Shown one piece after another: positions 5,635-6,711 of a stretch of DNA of 6,711 nt. How positions within the stretch are numbered: the stretch's first letter is position 1; the number at the start of each line of letters is the position of its first letter. The DNA is from JAVEYA01 sp034003745 (GTDB taxonomy: Bacteria; Bacillota; Peptococcia; DRI-13; PHAD01). The position numbers and the translations under genes are program-made. The stretch is taken from the NCBI GenBank assembly GCA_034003745.1, contig JAVEYA010000117.1, forward strand, positions 1 through 6,711, read 5' to 3'. The notes under the pieces were generated by a model. It did no database searches. It had not been told where the DNA came from and saw only the letters and a program-made list of their open reading frames with translations.

Positions 5635-6456
5635 TTATTTCCGAAGGCCGAGTATTTCTTTGGCCTCTGCGGTCGTGGCCACCTCCTTATTCGCCTCCCT
5701 AATGATGCGGACGGCCCGTTCCACAAATTCCGCATTTGATTCAGCCAGCCGGTCTTTTGAATAGAGGACATTATCCTCCATCCCTACCCGGATATGACCG
5801 TCCAGGGCAATGGTAGCATAGAGTATCGACAGATGGCTCTTGCCGATACCGAAAGCGGACCAGGTGGCATTCTTCGGGATCAGGCCTTTTAAGAAAACCA
5901 GGTTTTCCACCGAGGCCCCGATGCCCCCAGCGGCCCCCAGCACGAATTGAAAATGGACCGGCTCTTTAATCACACCCTTTTTTACATAATAAAGGGTATT
6001 ATAAATCATCCCCGCGTCAAAAATCTCCGCTTCCGGTTTGATTTCATTTTCCAGCATGGTTTGGGCCAGCTTTTCCAGAAATTGTGGAGAATTAATGAAA
6101 AGACCGCTGTGCATCCAGTTCATGGAGCCGGCGTCATAGGAGGCCATCTCCGGCTTCAGCTCAATGATATGGGCCATACGGGCTTCATCGGTTGCGTCCA
6201 GCGCCCCGGAAGTAGTAAGATTTAAGACAATATCACATTTCTCCCTGATTCGCTCAACTGTCTCCCTAAAGCGCTCTTTATCCATCACGCCACGGCCGGA
6301 AGCGTCGCGGACATGAATATGGGCCACAGCCGCTCCCGCTTTCCAGCAGTTATAGACATCCTCAGCAATTTCCCGGGGCGTCAGCGGCACCTGGGGATTA
6401 TCTCTCTTGGAAGGCCAGGCCCCCGTGGGCGCTACGGTAATAATTGTTTTTTCCAT
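5635..6456 (-). CDS. Beta-keto acid cleavage enzyme (BKACE, DUF849)
   Basis: A cytosolic zinc enzyme that condenses a beta-keto acid with acetyl-CoA and splits the product into acetoacetate and a new acyl-CoA. The 273 residues match the family. From memory of the characterised lysine-fermentation member Kce, zinc ligands are His46, His48 and Glu230: here H46 and H48 sit in HIHVRD (46-51), and GHIRVGMEDN (220-229) holds R223, E227 and D228 in the matching order. The position equivalent to Kce Glu14, which I recall as contacting the substrate amino group, is Trp14 here (TGAWPSKRDN), so 3-keto-5-aminohexanoate is an unlikely substrate. The ATG at 6456 has AGGAGG 6 nt upstream. It is the first gene of the operon, downstream of a sigma-54-type promoter. 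The true keto acid cannot be read from sequence, and the kce symbol is withheld. Confidence 0.9.
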   Translation of the reverse strand: MEKTIITVAPTGAWPSKRDNPQVPLTPREIAEDVYNCWKAGAAVAHIHVRDASGRGVMDKERFRETVERIREKCDIVLNLTTSGALDATDEARMAHIIELKPEMASYDAGSMNWMHSGLFINSPQFLEKLAQTMLENEIKPEAEIFDAGMIYNTLYYVKKGVIKEPVHFQFVLGAAGGIGASVENLVFLKGLIPKNATWSAFGIGKSHLSILYATIALDGHIRVGMEDNVLYSKDRLAESNAEFVERAVRIIREANKEVATTAEAKEILGLRK

Positions 6457-6505
6457 AATTGTCCTCCTGTTTAAAGAATTAATATTCCTTTCGGGAAATT
6501 AACGG

Positions 6506-6522
6506 TGCAATTACTATGCCAA
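6506..6522 (-). promoter_or_regulatory. Sigma-54 (-24/-12) promoter of the BKACE operon
   Basis: On the minus strand TTGGCATAGTAATTGCA (6522-6506) fits the RpoN consensus TGGCAC-N5-TTGCA with one mismatch, and the invariant GG and GC are separated by exactly 10 bases. Transcription should start near 6495, giving a leader of about 40 nt before the ATG at 6456. I see no equally good sigma-A promoter in the 80 bp in front of the gene. Confidence 0.75.
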
Positions 6523-6544
6523 CCAAAAAAGGCTGTTTTAGGGC

Positions 6545-6583
6545 AAAAAAAGGAAGGCCGATGAAAATTATCATCGGCCTTCC
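6545..6583 (-). terminator. Intrinsic terminator of a minus-strand gene beyond the right edge
   Basis: A perfect 13-bp stem (6552-6564 with 6571-6583, GGAAGGCCGATGA/TCATCGGCCTTCC) closes a 6-nt loop and is followed on the minus strand by seven T residues (6551-6545). It would end transcription arriving from the right and so insulate the sigma-54 promoter of the BKACE operon about 25 bp further on. Confidence 0.88.
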
Positions 6584-6621
6584 CTTAACTTAAACCCCGG
6601 CACATCCAGACCCCTTTATAG

Positions 6622-6711
6622 TCACCGCAAAGAACTGATGAAAACTTTCATCTCTCGGATGATTGTTTTCATCTGGAAATGCTTAAACCTAACCTCTTGG
6701 CCTTTTTCACT
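6622..6711 (-). other. Possible 3' end of a minus-strand gene (two competing frames)
   Basis: The terminator at 6545-6583 implies a minus-strand gene coming from the right. One frame stays open from the edge for 29 codons (ending ...REMKVFISSLR) and stops at TGA 6624-6622, about 40 bp before the terminator; I do not recognise it. A second frame gives KKAKRLGLSISR and stops at TGA 6671-6669. AKRLGLS resembles the beginning of the Fis-type helix-turn-helix that ends sigma-54 activators (AAKRLGISRSTLYRKL), which would suit the downstream promoter, but the recognition helix would be missing. With so few residues neither can be called, and the edge could also be non-coding. Confidence 0.2.
6637..6673. 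promoter_or_regulatory. Paired palindromes, probable upstream activating sites of a sigma-54 activator
   Basis: GATGAAAACTTTCATC (6637-6652) and GATGATTGTTTTCATC (6658-6673) are two 16-bp sites of form GATGA-N6-TCATC; the first has perfect 7-bp arms. Their centres are 21 bp apart, two helical turns, so two dimers would sit on one face of the DNA. They lie about 140-180 bp upstream of the predicted start of the BKACE operon, a normal place for enhancer-like sites of sigma-54-dependent activators. The binding protein is not in the window. Confidence 0.6.

Overview
The window looks like a chromosomal piece of a low-to-medium-GC anaerobic Firmicute (Bacillota), probably a clostridial or Negativicutes-type organism. 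The reasons are strong AGGAGG-type ribosome binding sites in front of every intact gene, sigma-A promoters of TTGACA/TATAAT type, short intergenic spaces, an Rrf2/CymR-like regulator next to cysK, and a fermentative gene set (LarE, a beta-keto acid cleavage enzyme, an AtoE-type transporter). The phylum call is an inference from gene content; no rRNA is present.

Left part (1-1306): the 5' end of an Rrf2-family regulator gene (minus strand) is divergent from cysK (plus strand, O-acetylserine sulfhydrylase). Each has a near-consensus promoter, and the 229-bp gap between them is crowded with ACATAT/ATATGT motifs and inverted repeats that are good operator candidates. cysK ends in a clear intrinsic terminator.

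Middle part (1307-3312): a decayed ABC importer of the nitrate/sulfonate/taurine type. The middle of a permease gene runs directly into the C-terminal half of a substrate-binding protein gene in another frame, so a deletion has removed everything between; the permease also lacks its 5' end. Next is larE (plus strand, 2280-3092), an ATP-dependent sulfur transferase for the nickel-pincer cofactor, with its own promoter and a leader hairpin that reads as a terminator only on the minus strand. A ~140-bp palindromic MITE-like repeat follows larE.

Right part (3313-6711): a compact minus-strand operon with transcription order BKACE (DUF849 beta-keto acid cleavage enzyme), then a 3-hydroxyacyl-CoA-dehydrogenase-family enzyme, then an AtoE-family short-chain fatty acid transporter. 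Together they suggest uptake of a short-chain hydroxy (or keto) acid, its oxidation to a 3-keto acid, and acetyl-CoA-dependent cleavage to acetoacetate plus a new acyl-CoA. The operon is preceded by a sequence matching the sigma-54 (-24/-12) consensus with correct spacing. About 140-180 bp upstream of the predicted transcription start lie two 16-bp palindromes exactly 21 bp apart, which look like the upstream activating sites of a sigma-54-dependent activator. A minus-strand terminator between palindromes and promoter ends the transcript of whatever gene lies beyond the right edge.

I see no wholly new system. The most rewarding points are the sigma-54 control region, the unassigned substrate of the BKACE operon, and the deletion-fused ABC transporter remnant.
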